NCBI RefSeq assembly: GCF_003688625.1
Contig: NZ_RCWY01000002.1
Location: 682,001-746,000, forward strand
DNA from: Sphingomonas sp. PP-CE-3A-406
Lineage (GTDB): Bacteria > Pseudomonadota > Alphaproteobacteria > Sphingomonadales > Sphingomonadaceae
Direction of reading: 5' to 3'
Length of the DNA stretch: 64,000 nucleotides
In this document: in pieces, positions 29,260 through 36,618 of the stretch
Position numbering within the stretch: the stretch's first letter is position 1
Layout: each line of letters opens with the position of its first letter
Program-made: the position numbers and the translations under genes
Notes under the pieces: model-generated
What the model saw: the letters and a program-made list of their open reading frames with translations, nothing else
The model's database searches: none
What the model was told of the DNA's origin: nothing

Positions 29260-29823
29260 ATGAGCAAGCCGCCCGTTTCCGTGCCTAAATCTGCGACGCC
29301 CAAGCCGGCGACGAAGCGCATTAAAGGCAGGACCGATCCCGACGCCCCGCGCGAGAACCGATCGCGCGCGGTCGCCGAGCTGTTGCCCGCGATCGGCGGC
29401 GCGGCATTCCGGCGATTCGGCTTCGTCCAGTCGTCGATCGTCAGCCGCTGGCCCGAGATCGTCGGCGCGAAACTGGCGGGCGCGAGCATTCCCGAATCGA
29501 TCCGCTTCCCGGTCGGCAAGAAGCAGGACGGCGTCCTGACCCTCACCGTCCGCGGCGCGCACGCCCCGATGATGCAGCACATCGCGCCCGAGATCATCGA
29601 GCGCGTGAACCGTTTCTTCGGGTACGCAGCCATCGTGAAGGTCGCGATCCGCCAGGGCGAAGTCGCCGCCCCCGTCCCCCGCAAGGCGCCGCCTTCGATC
29701 CGCCCGGTCCCCGTCGATCTCGGTATCAGCCTGAAGGGCATCGCCGATCCGGAACTGCGCGCCGTCCTCGAATCCCTCGCCGCCGGCGTCGCCTCGACGC
29801 ACGGCCTTCCCAGGATCACCTGA
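29260..29823 (+). CDS. DUF721 / DciA-like protein
   Basis: Small basic protein of 187 residues with the DUF721 domain (about 40-130: AVAELLPAIGGAAFRRFGF, then VSRWPEIVGAKLA). DciA, the ancestral replicative helicase loader, has this domain, so a role at replication start is likely but inferred. An ATG at 29248 in the same frame is possible; 29260 has a GGGA at suitable distance. Its stop TGA shares one base with the next ATG (TGATG). Confidence 0.82.
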   Translation: MSKPPVSVPKSATPKPATKRIKGRTDPDAPRENRSRAVAELLPAIGGAAFRRFGFVQSSIVSRWPEIVGAKLAGASIPESIRFPVGKKQDGVLTLTVRGAHAPMMQHIAPEIIERVNRFFGYAAIVKVAIRQGEVAAPVPRKAPPSIRPVPVDLGISLKGIADPELRAVLESLAAGVASTHGLPRIT

Positions 29824-30488
29824 TGCGCGTCCTCCTTGCCGTCTTAGCCCTCTTCCTGCTGACCGGTGCCGCGCCCAAGCGCGACTGGTCACAAACCGCG
29901 CGCATTCTTCCGTCGGGCGCGTACCTGATCGGCAACCCCGCCGCGCGCGTGAAGCTGGTGGAGTATGCGAGCTACACCTGCTCGCACTGCGCCGACTTCT
30001 CGGTAAAGTCCGAACCGGTATTGAAGCGCCAGATGATCGCATCCGGCTCGACCAGCCTCGAAGTCCGCAGCTTCATCCGCGACCGGCTCGACCTTGCAGC
30101 AGCGATCCTTGCCCGCTGCACCGGCCCGAAAGGCTTCTCGGCCACCTCGTCCGCGATCTTCGCCGCGCAACCGCAATGGCTCGAGCGCGGCATCGAATAC
30201 CAGCAGGGTAACGCCGCCCGCCTCAATATGTACCCGGCGGCGGCACAGATCCGTGCCAACGCCGACGGCTCCGGCCTGACCGCGTTCGTAAAGGCGCGCG
30301 GGCTCTCGGACGCGGCGATCAACGCATGCTTCGCCAACCAGCCCGAGATCGACCGCATCGTCAAACTGACCGCCGACGCGCCGAAGGAGATCGACTCGAC
30401 GCCGACCTTCTACCTCAACGGCAGACTCGTCCCGCATGTCGGCTGGGAACAGCTCGAACCCGCGCTCCGCAAGGCAGGCGCCCGTTAA
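29823..30488 (+). CDS. Secreted thioredoxin-fold protein (DsbA family) 1
   Basis: Periplasmic DsbA-like protein of 221 residues; signal peptide of about 16 residues (LFLLTGAA). The redox site is Cys53-Ser-His-Cys56 (YTCSHCADF) and the cis-proline loop is DSTPTFYLNG near 193. The Cys-Ser-His pattern differs from DsbA's CPHC. It is overlapped with the dciA-like gene and followed by a second DsbA-like gene and smc. Confidence 0.9.
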   Translation: MRVLLAVLALFLLTGAAPKRDWSQTARILPSGAYLIGNPAARVKLVEYASYTCSHCADFSVKSEPVLKRQMIASGSTSLEVRSFIRDRLDLAAAILARCTGPKGFSATSSAIFAAQPQWLERGIEYQQGNAARLNMYPAAAQIRANADGSGLTAFVKARGLSDAAINACFANQPEIDRIVKLTADAPKEIDSTPTFYLNGRLVPHVGWEQLEPALRKAGAR

Positions 30489-30514
30489 TTCACGTGATCC
30501 ACTGGAGTAACCCG

Positions 30515-31255
30515 ATGAAGTTCCTGACCACGCTCGCCGTCCTGCCGCTCGCGCTCGCCGCCTGCTCGAAGAACGATTCGACCGGTAACGTCGACCAGCC
30601 CGCCGCCGCGCCGGTTGCCGCCGCCGCAGCCCCCGCCGGCCAGAACTGGACCGAGACGGTCGTGAAGACCCCCGAGGGTTACCTGATGGGCAACCCGAAC
30701 GCGCCGATCAAGCTCGTCGAATACGGCGCGCGCTCGTGCCCGACCTGCGGCGCGTTCGGCCGTGAGGCGTACAAGCCGCTGACCGAGAAATACGTCTCGA
30801 CCGGGAAGGTGAGCTTCGAATTCCGCGACTTCCTCGTCCACGGCGCGCCCGACGTCGCGCTGACTTTGCTCGGCCAGTGCGGCGGCGTCGCGCCGTTCTT
30901 CCCGATCCTCGAGCAGATGTACGGCAACCAGATCGCCTTCCTCGACAAGCTCCAGGCGATGACCCCCGACCAGCAAAAGGCACTCGCCAACCAGCCGCCG
31001 ACGGTCGTCGCGACCAAGCTCGCCGAACAGATGGGCGCGATCGATTTCGTCAAGCAGCGCGGGATCCCGGAAGCGAAGGCGCGCGCATGCCTCGCGGATC
31101 AGAAGCAGCTCGAAGTGATGGCCAAGCCGACCGAGAACGCGATGCAGGCCGGGACGGTCACGGGCACGCCGACGTTCCTGATCAACGACAAGAAGCTCGA
31201 CCAGGTCGTGAGCTGGGACCAGATGGAGAAGGCGTTGAAGGCGGCTGGGGCGTAA
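30515..31255 (+). CDS. Lipoprotein thioredoxin-fold protein (DsbA family) 2
   Basis: The 246-residue product has a lipobox ALAAC with lipidated Cys17, an Ala/Pro-rich tether to about residue 42, then a DsbA-like fold with Cys75-Pro-Thr-Cys78 (ARSCPTCGAF) and cis-proline TGTPTFLIND near 222. GGAG lies 8 nt before the ATG. It is similar in length and plan to the gene upstream, so the two look like diverged tandem copies, one soluble and one lipid-anchored. Confidence 0.9.
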   Translation: MKFLTTLAVLPLALAACSKNDSTGNVDQPAAAPVAAAAAPAGQNWTETVVKTPEGYLMGNPNAPIKLVEYGARSCPTCGAFGREAYKPLTEKYVSTGKVSFEFRDFLVHGAPDVALTLLGQCGGVAPFFPILEQMYGNQIAFLDKLQAMTPDQQKALANQPPTVVATKLAEQMGAIDFVKQRGIPEAKARACLADQKQLEVMAKPTENAMQAGTVTGTPTFLINDKKLDQVVSWDQMEKALKAAGA

Positions 31256-31274
31256 GCTACCCCCACCAGTAACT

Positions 31275-31380
31275 ACCACCCCGGCGAAGGCCGGGGCCCA
31301 ATTGGGGGACGTTGCTAACGGAGATCAGCGCTTCGTTACCGCGACCTCTCCAATTGGGCCCCGGCCTTCGCCGGGGTGGT
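31275..31380. repeat. Intergenic palindromic repeat, family A, copy 4
   Basis: Arms ACCACCCCGGCGAAGGCCGG and inverse. The centre GGGGACGTTGCTAACG, later GCTTCGTTACCGCGACC, is closest to copy 3. It lies in the 267-bp gap between the second DsbA-like gene and smc. Confidence 0.88.
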
Positions 31381-31420
31381 GGCAAGGGCGGTAAGCGTGC
31401 CCACGGGCAGCCCGCCCCCT

Positions 31421-31475
31421 TGTTCTCCCGCGAAGGCGGGAGCCCAGTCTGGGTCCCCGCCTTCGCGGGGACCCA
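31421..31475. repeat. Intergenic palindromic repeat, family B, copy 5
   Basis: TTCTCCCGCGAAGGCGGGAG paired with CCCGCCTTCGCGGGGA around CCCAGTCTGGGT, 40 bp after family A copy 4. It is nearly identical to family B copy 4. Confidence 0.86.
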
Positions 31476-31522
31476 AGCTTTACGGTTCGGCGTAAAATCA
31501 CAACCGTCGGGGGGCGCCAAGA

Positions 31523-34500
31523 ATGCAGATCAAGCGCCTCCGCATCACCGGTTTCAAGAGCTTCGTCGACCCCGCCGATCTCCGCATCGAACCCGGCCTC
31601 ACCGGCGTCGTCGGCCCGAACGGCTGCGGTAAATCCAACCTCCTCGAAGCCCTCCGCTGGACGATGGGCGAGGCGAGCGCGAAATCCCTGCGCGGCGCCG
31701 GCATGGAAGACGTCATCTTCGCCGGCACCGCCACCCGCCCCCCGCGCGATTTCGCCGAAGTCTCGATCCTCGCGGAAATAGCAGGTGACGAGCGCGAGAT
31801 CGTCCGCCGGATCGAACGCGGCGCCGGCTCCGCCTACCGGATCGACGGCCGCGACGTCCGCGCAAAGGACGTCGGCCTGCTCTTCGCCGACGCCGCCACC
31901 GGCGCGCACTCGCCCGCGCTCGTCAGCCAGGGCAAGATCGGCGCGGTCATCGCCGCCAAGCCTGCCGACCGCCGCGCGATGCTCGAGGAAGCCGCCGGAA
32001 TCGCTGGCCTCCACGTCCGGCGGAAAGACGCCGAGGGGAAACTTCGCGCCACCGAAGCCAATCTTGCCAAGCTCGACGAGATCATTGCCGACCAGGACTC
32101 CCGCGCCGCCACACTGAAACGCCAGGCCCGCGCCGCCGAACGCTACCGCCTCATCTCCGCGCAGATCCGCGTCGCCGAAGCGCGCACAGTGTTCGCCCGA
32201 TGGCGCGAAGCCGCCACCGCAGCCGACGCTGCCAAAGCCGAAGCCGCCGCCGCCGAAACCCGCGTCCACGCCACCACCGAAGCCGAACGCGCAGCTGCCG
32301 CCAACCAGCATAGCGCGATCGAAGCCGTCTCCACCGCCCGCACCGCAGCGCTCGCCGCGCGCGACCTGGTCGGCGATCTCGCCCACCGCCTCGCCGCGCT
32401 CAAAACCGAGAAGGCCAGCGTCGAACGCAGGATCGCCGACCTCACCGACGCCCGCGCCCGCATCGCCGACGACCGCGCCCGCGAAGGATCGCTCGCCAGC
32501 GACGCCGCCGCCGCGCTCGCCCGCCTCGCCGACGAGGCCAAGACGCTCGACACCGCGATCGCCGATGCCACCGCCGCGATCCCCGATCTCGACGCCGCAC
32601 TCGCCGAAACCGAACGCAGCGCCCGTGACGCCGAGGTCGCGCTGGCCCAGGCGCTCGCCACGCAAGCCCGCGACGCCGCCGAAGTCCGCGTCGCCAGCGC
32701 AGCCCTCGCCGCCGCCCGCACCCGCGCCGACCGCGCCGATCGTGACGCTGCGCAGATCGCCGCCGCCCTCCGCGCCCTCGGCGACCCCGCGCCGCTAGCC
32801 GCAGAGCGCGAAACCGCCGCCGAAGCCCGACGTACCGCGACCGCCGCCGCAGAGTCCGCTCGTCAGGCCATCACCCAGGCAGACACCGACGAAGCCGCCG
32901 CGACCAGCGCGCGGGACGCCGCCGAAACCACCCGTGCCAGCGCCCGCGCAGACCTCGCCGCGATCGACAGCGAAGTGACCGCACTCACCAAGGCAACGCA
33001 GCGCAGCGGCCGCGATCGGCTGCTCGACCATGTCTCGGCCAGCACGGGCTACGAACGCGCGCTCGCCGCCGCGCTCGGCGACGATCTAGACACCAACCTA
33101 GACGCATGGGCAGGCGCCAAGCCCCGTGAAGACGACCCCGGCCCGCCCGCCGACGCCGAACCGCTGGCAGAGCATGTCGACGCGCCCCCCGCCCTCGCCC
33201 GCAGACTCGCGCAGGTCTTCGTCGTCGACACCGACGGCCAGCAACACCTCGCCGCCGGTCAGCGCATCGTCACCCGAGACGGCCACCTCCGCCGCTGGGA
33301 CGGCTTCACCGCGACCGGCACCGGCGCGGCCGCCGCCGAACGCCTCGTCCGCCGCAACCGCCTCGCCGCGCTCCAGGCCGCCCGCCCCGCCGCGGCCAAA
33401 GCGCTGGACGACGCCGAACGAACCCGCGCCGCAATCGACGAGCGGATCGCCCAGGCTAGAGGCCAGTCACAGACCGCCCGCGCCGCCCTGCAACGCGCCG
33501 AAACCGCCGCGCGCGACGTCCTCCGTCAGGAAGACCGCGCCGCCGCCGCGCTCGAACGCCTCGTCACCCAGCGCGCAGACCTCGACGTCCGCGCGCACCG
33601 CATCGCCGACGACGTCGCCGACGCGCACGCCGACCGCACCCGCGCCGAAGCCGCGATGGCCGCCGTCCCCGACGGCACCGCCAACGCGCGTCAGGTCGCC
33701 GCGCTCCAGTACGACGCTGAACGTGCCCGCGCCGCCGTCGCGCAGGCCCGCGCCGATCGCACCACGCTCGACCGCAGCATCGCCACCCACCGCGAACGCC
33801 TGTCCGCCGCCCAGGCCGACACCCGAAGCTGGCGCGCGCGCGCCGGTGAAGCCGCCAAGCGCATCGCCGCCATGGACACGCGCGAAACCACGCTCGGCAC
33901 CGACCTAGCCGCGATCGCCGCTCGCCCCGCCGCCCTCGACGCTGAAATCGAGACGCTCGACGCCGAACACCAAGACGCGCGCACAACCGCCGACGCGCTC
34001 CTCGCCACCGAACGCACTGCGGAGACCACCGCCCGCACCGCCGACGACGCCCACCGCGCCGCCACCGAAGCGCTCGCCGTCGCGCGCGAAGCCCGCGCCG
34101 GCGCGATCGCGCGCGTCGAAAACCACGAAGCGCGCCGCCTCGATCTCGGCCGCCTTTCGGGCGAGCGCTTCCAATGCCCCGCCCCGGTGCTCCCCGAACG
34201 TCTCGGCTTCGCGGTCGCCGACGTCCGCGCGCCAGCCGACGAGTCCGCCACGCACGACCGCCTCACCACCGACCGCGAGCGGATCGGCCCGGTCAACCTC
34301 GTCGCCGAAACCGAACTCGCCGAACTCGAAGAGTCCGCACGCGGCAACGCGGTCGAGCGCGACGAACTCGGGCAGGCCGTCAACCGGCTGCGCGGCTCGA
34401 TCGGCACGCTCAACCGCGAAGGCCGCCAACGCCTGCTCGCCGCATTCGAAGCGGTCAACGGCCATTTCCAGCGCCTCTTCACCACGCTCTTCGACGGCGG

Positions 34501-34909
34501 CGCCGCGCACCTCGAACTGATCGATTCCGATGATCCGCTCGAAGCCGGTCTCGAGATCATGGCGCAACCGCCCGGCAAACGCCTCCAGTCGCTCACGCTG
34601 CTATCCGGCGGCGAGCAAGCGCTGACCGCGGTCGCGCTGATCTTCGGCCTGTTTCTCACCAATCCTGCGCCGATCTGCGTCCTCGACGAGGTCGACGCCC
34701 CGCTCGACGACGCCAATATCGAGCGCTTCTGCGATCTGCTCGACCGCATGTCGCGCGACACCGACACGCGCTACCTCGTCGTCACGCACAACGCCGTCAC
34801 GATGAGCCGCATGCACCGCCTGTTCGGCGTAACGATGATCGAACGCGGTGTCAGCCGGCTCGTCTCTGTCGACCTGCAAGCCGCGACCGGACTCATTGCA
34901 ACGGCGTAG
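31523..34909 (+). CDS. smc: Chromosome partition protein SMC
   Basis: Structural maintenance of chromosomes ATPase of 1128 residues. Walker A is GPNGCGKSN at 31-39, preceded by the SMC start motif LRITGFKSF. Long coiled coils run about 165-480 and 640-930, very rich in Ala, Arg and Asp. The hinge is about 485-620 (LLDHVSASTGYERALAAALG). The head is completed by LSGGEQALTAVALIF near 1028 and Walker B ICVLDEVDAPLDD near 1053. No scpA or scpB is beside it. The ATG at 31523 begins the homologous region; the ribosome binding site is weak. Confidence 0.96.
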   Translation: MQIKRLRITGFKSFVDPADLRIEPGLTGVVGPNGCGKSNLLEALRWTMGEASAKSLRGAGMEDVIFAGTATRPPRDFAEVSILAEIAGDEREIVRRIERGAGSAYRIDGRDVRAKDVGLLFADAATGAHSPALVSQGKIGAVIAAKPADRRAMLEEAAGIAGLHVRRKDAEGKLRATEANLAKLDEIIADQDSRAATLKRQARAAERYRLISAQIRVAEARTVFARWREAATAADAAKAEAAAAETRVHATTEAERAAAANQHSAIEAVSTARTAALAARDLVGDLAHRLAALKTEKASVERRIADLTDARARIADDRAREGSLASDAAAALARLADEAKTLDTAIADATAAIPDLDAALAETERSARDAEVALAQALATQARDAAEVRVASAALAAARTRADRADRDAAQIAAALRALGDPAPLAAERETAAEARRTATAAAESARQAITQADTDEAAATSARDAAETTRASARADLAAIDSEVTALTKATQRSGRDRLLDHVSASTGYERALAAALGDDLDTNLDAWAGAKPREDDPGPPADAEPLAEHVDAPPALARRLAQVFVVDTDGQQHLAAGQRIVTRDGHLRRWDGFTATGTGAAAAERLVRRNRLAALQAARPAAAKALDDAERTRAAIDERIAQARGQSQTARAALQRAETAARDVLRQEDRAAAALERLVTQRADLDVRAHRIADDVADAHADRTRAEAAMAAVPDGTANARQVAALQYDAERARAAVAQARADRTTLDRSIATHRERLSAAQADTRSWRARAGEAAKRIAAMDTRETTLGTDLAAIAARPAALDAEIETLDAEHQDARTTADALLATERTAETTARTADDAHRAATEALAVAREARAGAIARVENHEARRLDLGRLSGERFQCPAPVLPERLGFAVADVRAPADESATHDRLTTDRERIGPVNLVAETELAELEESARGNAVERDELGQAVNRLRGSIGTLNREGRQRLLAAFEAVNGHFQRLFTTLFDGGAAHLELIDSDDPLEAGLEIMAQPPGKRLQSLTLLSGGEQALTAVALIFGLFLTNPAPICVLDEVDAPLDDANIERFCDLLDRMSRDTDTRYLVVTHNAVTMSRMHRLFGVTMIERGVSRLVSVDLQAATGLIATA

Positions 34910-34942
34910 GGAGACAATCCCCGTTCGCAACGTTGACCTTCG

Positions 34943-35119
34943 ATGTTCCTCGACGAATCCAGCATCTGGCCGCGCAAGGAGGACCTGCCTCCGCGCAAGC
35001 CCGTGTATCGTCACGAGAAGGCGCTCACCCGCCTGATCTTCGTCTATCTCTTCCTGTTGCTGCTCCTGCCCGTAAGCCTCGGCGGCATGGTCGACCTGAT
35101 CCGCTACGTGTTCGACTGA
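34943..35119 (+). CDS. Small membrane protein, 58 residues, unknown function
   Basis: Short reading frame 33 nt after smc on the same strand. The product begins MFLDESSIWPRKEDLPPRKP, has a basic segment, then one hydrophobic stretch (LIFVYLFLLLLLPVSLGG, about residues 31-48) and ends LIRYVFD. Positive charges precede the helix, suggesting an N-in inner-membrane protein. A stop codon lies just upstream in frame, so the ATG at 34943 is the only full-length start. There is no strong ribosome binding site. I do not recognise a family. Confidence 0.6.
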   Translation: MFLDESSIWPRKEDLPPRKPVYRHEKALTRLIFVYLFLLLLLPVSLGGMVDLIRYVFD

Positions 35120-35126
35120 CTGATCG

Positions 35127-35243
35127 CTGTCCTACACGCCCAGATCCTGACAGCGTTCCGACGCCGAGATCGCGAGACTTTCCTACCCACGAAATTGCAC
35201 CTGCAAAAACGCTCCCAGCGTCTGTACTTTCTATACTTCACTC
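35127..35243 (+). promoter_or_regulatory. Two-part conserved upstream element, copy 2 (before rSAM gene)
   Basis: CTGTCCTACAC at 35127-35137, then GCTCCCAGCGTCTGTACTT and CTATACTTCACTC within 35203-35243. Orientation is towards the rSAM gene, whose ATG is 96 nt downstream. The spacer between the parts (65 nt) differs from copy 1 (45 nt) in length and sequence, which points to selection on the two parts. Confidence 0.7.
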
Positions 35244-35322
35244 TGCCCCCGTGACCGAGAACCGCCCCGCATCAGCGACATAGCAACAAGTTGATCTCCA
35301 TCACTCGACACCCCTTTTCGCG

Positions 35323-35337
35323 GAACGTAAGACGAAC
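35323..35337. promoter_or_regulatory. Probable LexA (SOS) box: GAAC-N7-GAAC
   Basis: Perfect direct repeat GAAC, 7 nt, GAAC, which reads GTTC-N7-GTTC on the other strand. That is the LexA operator known in alphaproteobacteria such as Rhodobacter and Caulobacter. It ends 2 nt before the ATG of the rSAM repair gene. I checked the other gene starts in the window and found no other perfect copy. LexA binding itself is inferred. Confidence 0.72.
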
Positions 35338-35339
35338 GA

Positions 35340-36584
35340 ATGGCCCAACTCGACACCCGTGAAAAGCTCGAGATCCTCGCCGATGCAGCCAAATACGACG
35401 CATCGTGCGCATCGTCGGGCACGACCAAGCGCAATTCGAAGGACGGCAAGGGGCTCGGCTCGACTGAAGGCATGGGCATCTGCCACGCCTATGCGCCCGA
35501 CGGCCGCTGCATCTCGCTGCTCAAGATCCTGCTGACCAACAGCTGCATCTTCGACTGCCATTACTGCATCAACCGCAAGAGCTCGAACGTTCGCCGCGCC
35601 CGCTTCACGGCGAAGGAAGTCGTCGATCTCACCATCGCCTTCTACAAGCGCAACTACATCGAAGGCCTGTTCCTCTCGTCGGGCATCATCGCGTCGTCGA
35701 ACTACACGATGGAGCAGATGGTCGAGGTCGCGCGGTCGTTGCGCGAGGACCATCATTTCCGCGGCTACATCCACCTCAAGACGATCCCCGACGCCGATCC
35801 CGAACTCGTCCACCAGGCCGGGCTGTACGCGGACCGCGTCTCGATCAACGTCGAACTCCCGACGGCAAACGGCCTGAAGCGTCTCGCCCCGGAAAAGGAC
35901 GGCGTCCGCATCGAGACCGCGATGGCGGAGGTGAAGGCTTCGATCATCGACGGCAAGGACGCCAAGGCCAAGTACAAGTCCGCGCCGAAGTTTGCCCCCG
36001 CCGGCCAGTCGACCCAGATGATCGTCGGTGCAGACGCCGCGACCGACGGCGACATCGTCCGGAAGGCGTCGACCCTGTACGACCGCTTCGGCCTGCGCCG
36101 CGTCTATTATTCCGCGTTCAGCCCCATCCCTGATGCGAGCGCCGTCCTGCCGCTGCAACGCCCGCCCTTGATGCGCGAGCACCGTCTGTACCAGTCCGAC
36201 TGGTTGATGCGCTTCTACGGATTCCAGCCTCACGAAGTGGTCGCCGCCGCCGACGACGCGACTGGCATGCTGCCGCTCGACATCGACCCCAAGCTCGCTT
36301 GGGCGCTCAAATTTCGCGGCTCTTTCCCGGTAGACGTCAACCGCGCCCCACGCGAAATGCTCCTTCGCGTCCCCGGACTGGGCGTGAAAGCCGTCAACGG
36401 TATCCTCACCAGCCGCCGCTGGCGCCGCCTGCACCTCGCCGACATCGCCCGCTTGACCGTGTCAGTCGCCAAGCTCCGCCCCTTCATCATCGCCGAGGAT
36501 TGGCGCCCGGTGGTTCTGGCAGACAGAGCCGAACTCCGCCCCATCGTCGCCCCGAAACCCAAGCAAATGGAAATGTTCGCGTGA
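35340..36584 (+). CDS. Putative DNA modification/repair radical SAM protein
   Basis: Radical SAM enzyme of 414 residues. Cys69-X3-Cys73-X2-Cys76 (CIFDCHYC) binds the [4Fe-4S] cluster that cleaves SAM. The N-terminus (TREKLEILADAAKYDASCA) is diagnostic of the family that occurs next to UdgX-type genes. A helix-hairpin-helix at about 340-365 (RVPGLGVKAVNGILTSRRW) is a DNA-binding element. The chemical reaction of this family is, to my knowledge, not established. The gene lies behind a LexA-like box and 34 nt before udgX, so a DNA-damage role is strongly suggested. Confidence 0.9.
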   Translation: MAQLDTREKLEILADAAKYDASCASSGTTKRNSKDGKGLGSTEGMGICHAYAPDGRCISLLKILLTNSCIFDCHYCINRKSSNVRRARFTAKEVVDLTIAFYKRNYIEGLFLSSGIIASSNYTMEQMVEVARSLREDHHFRGYIHLKTIPDADPELVHQAGLYADRVSINVELPTANGLKRLAPEKDGVRIETAMAEVKASIIDGKDAKAKYKSAPKFAPAGQSTQMIVGADAATDGDIVRKASTLYDRFGLRRVYYSAFSPIPDASAVLPLQRPPLMREHRLYQSDWLMRFYGFQPHEVVAAADDATGMLPLDIDPKLAWALKFRGSFPVDVNRAPREMLLRVPGLGVKAVNGILTSRRWRRLHLADIARLTVSVAKLRPFIIAEDWRPVVLADRAELRPIVAPKPKQMEMFA

Positions 36585-36595
36585 CGCCGTTGCAT

Positions 36596-36616
36596 TCCTC
36601 CCCGGCACGGGGAGGA
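36596..36616 (+). promoter_or_regulatory. Hairpin covering the udgX ribosome binding site
   Basis: TCCTCCCC and GGGGAGGA form a perfect 8-bp stem around GGCAC. The right arm holds the Shine-Dalgarno GGAGG (36611-36615), 3 nt before the udgX ATG. If it folds, udgX translation would be held down unless ribosomes from the rSAM gene or a helicase open it. The left end resembles the first arm of the family E repeat at 38005. Confidence 0.65.
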
Positions 36617-36618
36617 TT

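Noticed and set aside
35232..35237. TATACT inside the conserved element as a -10 promoter box
   Set aside because: No matching -35 box is at the right distance, and copy 3 has TGCACT instead.
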